DNA from: Gluconobacter cadivus
GTDB taxonomy: Bacteria > Pseudomonadota > Alphaproteobacteria > Acetobacterales > Acetobacteraceae
Length of the DNA stretch: 64,000 bases
Direction of reading: 5' to 3'
Assembly (NCBI RefSeq): GCF_015244745.1
Contig: NZ_JABCQI010000002.1
Span: 310,001-374,000 of the forward strand
Shown: in pieces, positions 62,936 through 64,000 of the stretch
Layout of the letters: each line of letters opens with the position of its first letter
Numbering within the stretch: the stretch's first letter is position 1
Translations under genes and position numbers: made by a program
Notes under the pieces: model-generated
Told to the model about the DNA's origin: nothing
The model's input: only the letters and a program-made list of their open reading frames with translations
Databases searched by the model: none

Positions 62936-63924
62936 AGAGACGGGAGAGCCGTCGTCTGCTGATGGGTTCTGCTGTCAGCGGAAAGCGGCATGATGCCGGG
63001 AATGACTTCCACTTCCGTCCGGTCCACAACACGCCCTGTCAGAACCATATGGCTGCTGGCATTGTAAACATGCACGGTATCGCCCTTCCCGCCTGTTTCC
63101 AGAACGGTTCCAGACACCGTCAGGTGAAGGCTCTCGCCGGAAAACGTCGCCACCACCGGCGAACCGCGATGGACAAGCTGGGGATGTGCAAGTTGCGACA
63201 CACTGAGAACCTGACCAGCGGCAAGCACGCCACGCGCCTCCAACCCCACCGCATCCTCAGGGTTCTGTAACGCATCATCCGGAATCAGACCGACGCGGAC
63301 AAACGTCATGGTGACATCGTCTGGCAGGATGGGCTGTCCCAGATGCATGGCGTGACGCAGGGTTACCGCACGCACCTCCATGGTTGCCGTGCCACTCACA
63401 TTGAAAGCCGTTCCCTGCCCACCTTTGGCAGAAGGCACCTCAAGCCGAGCCGTAAAATGCTCGCTGCCATGCGGCGGACGGTCAATATGCAGAATGGCGG
63501 GTGCGCCCTGATCCGCAACCGGAACTGGCACCGGCTTGAACCCGGTCAGCGCCACTTCCACCCGTGCCTCGGAAGGCAGTTCCAGCCCTTCGCGGACAAC
63601 AGGCAGGACATCATCTGCCGTAATCATCCGCGCCGTGTGGGTTACGGTCACAGATACCAAAGGCGAAGCATCCGGCCAGTCCACGCCGAACTGAGCGGCA
63701 ATGGCGGTCAATTGAGGGCCACCCACTACATAACTGGCTCCGAGCGCCGGAGCATCTCCGATCTCGGTATCCTGCCCCTTGCCCAGATCATCGAACAGGT
63801 CCGACAAACGCACGCGTGGGTGATCGACATTGATGGCCGTGCGTAACGTCGCCGCCGACGCAAAGGAAAATGCCTCGCACCCCGCCAGCAGCAGAATGCC
63901 ACCCGTCAGCAGGGCGCGGTTCAT
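62932..63924 (-). CDS. flgA: flagellar P-ring assembly chaperone FlgA
   Basis: A 330-residue periplasmic chaperone for the flagellar P-ring. It has a signal peptide with a possible lipobox (GGILLLAGC), an N-terminal half with repeated short strands, and a C-terminal SAF-type domain (LRHAMHLGQPILPDDV, ALQNPEDAVGLEARGVLAAGQVLS, GDTVHVYNASSHMVLTGRVV). The last segment is the conserved FlgA end. It follows flgG by three bases on the same strand. Length is more than E. coli FlgA (219) but normal for acetic acid bacteria-like forms with an extra N-terminal region. Confidence 0.92.
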   Translation of the reverse strand: MNRALLTGGILLLAGCEAFSFASAATLRTAINVDHPRVRLSDLFDDLGKGQDTEIGDAPALGASYVVGGPQLTAIAAQFGVDWPDASPLVSVTVTHTARMITADDVLPVVREGLELPSEARVEVALTGFKPVPVPVADQGAPAILHIDRPPHGSEHFTARLEVPSAKGGQGTAFNVSGTATMEVRAVTLRHAMHLGQPILPDDVTMTFVRVGLIPDDALQNPEDAVGLEARGVLAAGQVLSVSQLAHPQLVHRGSPVVATFSGESLHLTVSGTVLETGGKGDTVHVYNASSHMVLTGRVVDRTEVEVIPGIMPLSADSRTHQQTTALPSL

Positions 63925-63927
63925 CTT

Positions 63928-64000
63928 TTACGCGCCGCCCAGATTGGTGACGGTTTTCAGCATGTCATCAGACGCGGTGATGACCTTGCTGTTCATTTCA
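63928..64000 (-). CDS. flgG: flagellar distal rod protein FlgG, C-terminal fragment
   Basis: The last 23 codons of a gene that continues beyond the window. The visible end reads EMNSKVITASDDMLKTVTNLGGA and then TAA. It matches the C-terminal helix of FlgG, the rod protein, where EMNSKVI and a final TNL are typical. flgA follows three bases later, a common flgG-flgA order in alphaproteobacteria. Confidence 0.88.
   Translation of the reverse strand, partial: EMNSKVITASDDMLKTVTNLGGA

Overview
The window looks like chromosome of an acetic acid bacterium (Acetobacteraceae), most likely Gluconobacter or a close relative. This is an inference from high-GC coding with strongly C/G-ending codons, a hopanoid-transporter HpnN homologue, several large TonB-dependent receptors, exported enzymes, and families common in that group (DUF3034, DUF3297, DUF2721). 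I see no phage, transposase, integrase, CRISPR array, rRNA or tRNA.

Layout. 1-6.2 kb: the tail of a DUF3034 outer-membrane protein, then a compact minus-strand ureide operon (FMO-like flavoprotein, allantoinase puuE, uraD, uraH, NCS2 permease) with a divergent LysR regulator. 6.3-9.3 kb: a TonB receptor and an exported cupin. 9.4-17.3 kb: a DsbD-type reductase, a PRISE-like SDR with a divergent HxlR regulator, a large MscS channel, and three unrecognised small genes. 17.3-20.4 kb: an exported YVTN propeller and exported creatininase-family protein in one overlapping operon, DUF2721, and an unannotated 45-residue hydrophobic peptide gene. 20.5-25.6 kb: a Bcr/CflA exporter, then pstS and an OprO/P-like porin diverging from a region with PhoB-type boxes facing both ways, then a GlcG/HbpS protein. 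25.8-30.5 kb: AsmA, UDP-glucose dehydrogenase, sugar MFS porter. 30.7-34.2 kb: sulfate activation and reduction (cysH-cysD-cysNC) with ATGA/GTGA-type junctions and an AT-rich tandem repeat upstream. 34.4-39.2 kb: a phage-shock locus (pspF divergent from pspA-pspB) extended by two adhesin-like GIN/Toastrack proteins, the second ending in a PspC-like tail. 39.2-42.6 kb: a Mla-type ABC pair with a small membrane protein, then radA. 42.6-48.8 kb: alginate-export porin, IMPACT/YigZ protein, HpnN, VOC protein and exported cupin. 48.8-52.7 kb: a very AT-rich intergenic stretch in front of a second large TonB receptor. 52.8-64 kb: SQR-like flavoprotein, nucleoside hydrolase with DUF3297, a lipase-fold lipoprotein lacking its nucleophile Ser, an SDR, an orphan RND pump, an S9 peptidase, and the flagellar flgG-flgA pair.

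Main points for follow-up: (1) the psp operon has no standard PspC but ends with a Toastrack lipoprotein/membrane protein carrying a PspC-type C-terminal tail, and a near-consensus sigma-54 promoter points antisense into the 3' end of pspF; (2) the ureide operon lacks uricase but contains an FMO-like flavoprotein; (3) a two-way Pho regulon node; (4) a dispersed structured ~110-bp intergenic repeat present twice; (5) a Ser-to-Ala pseudo-lipase; (6) a Ser/Thr-rich insertion in the RND porter domain. Start sites below were moved from the longest open frame where a Shine-Dalgarno sequence, an overlap junction or a terminator decided it.
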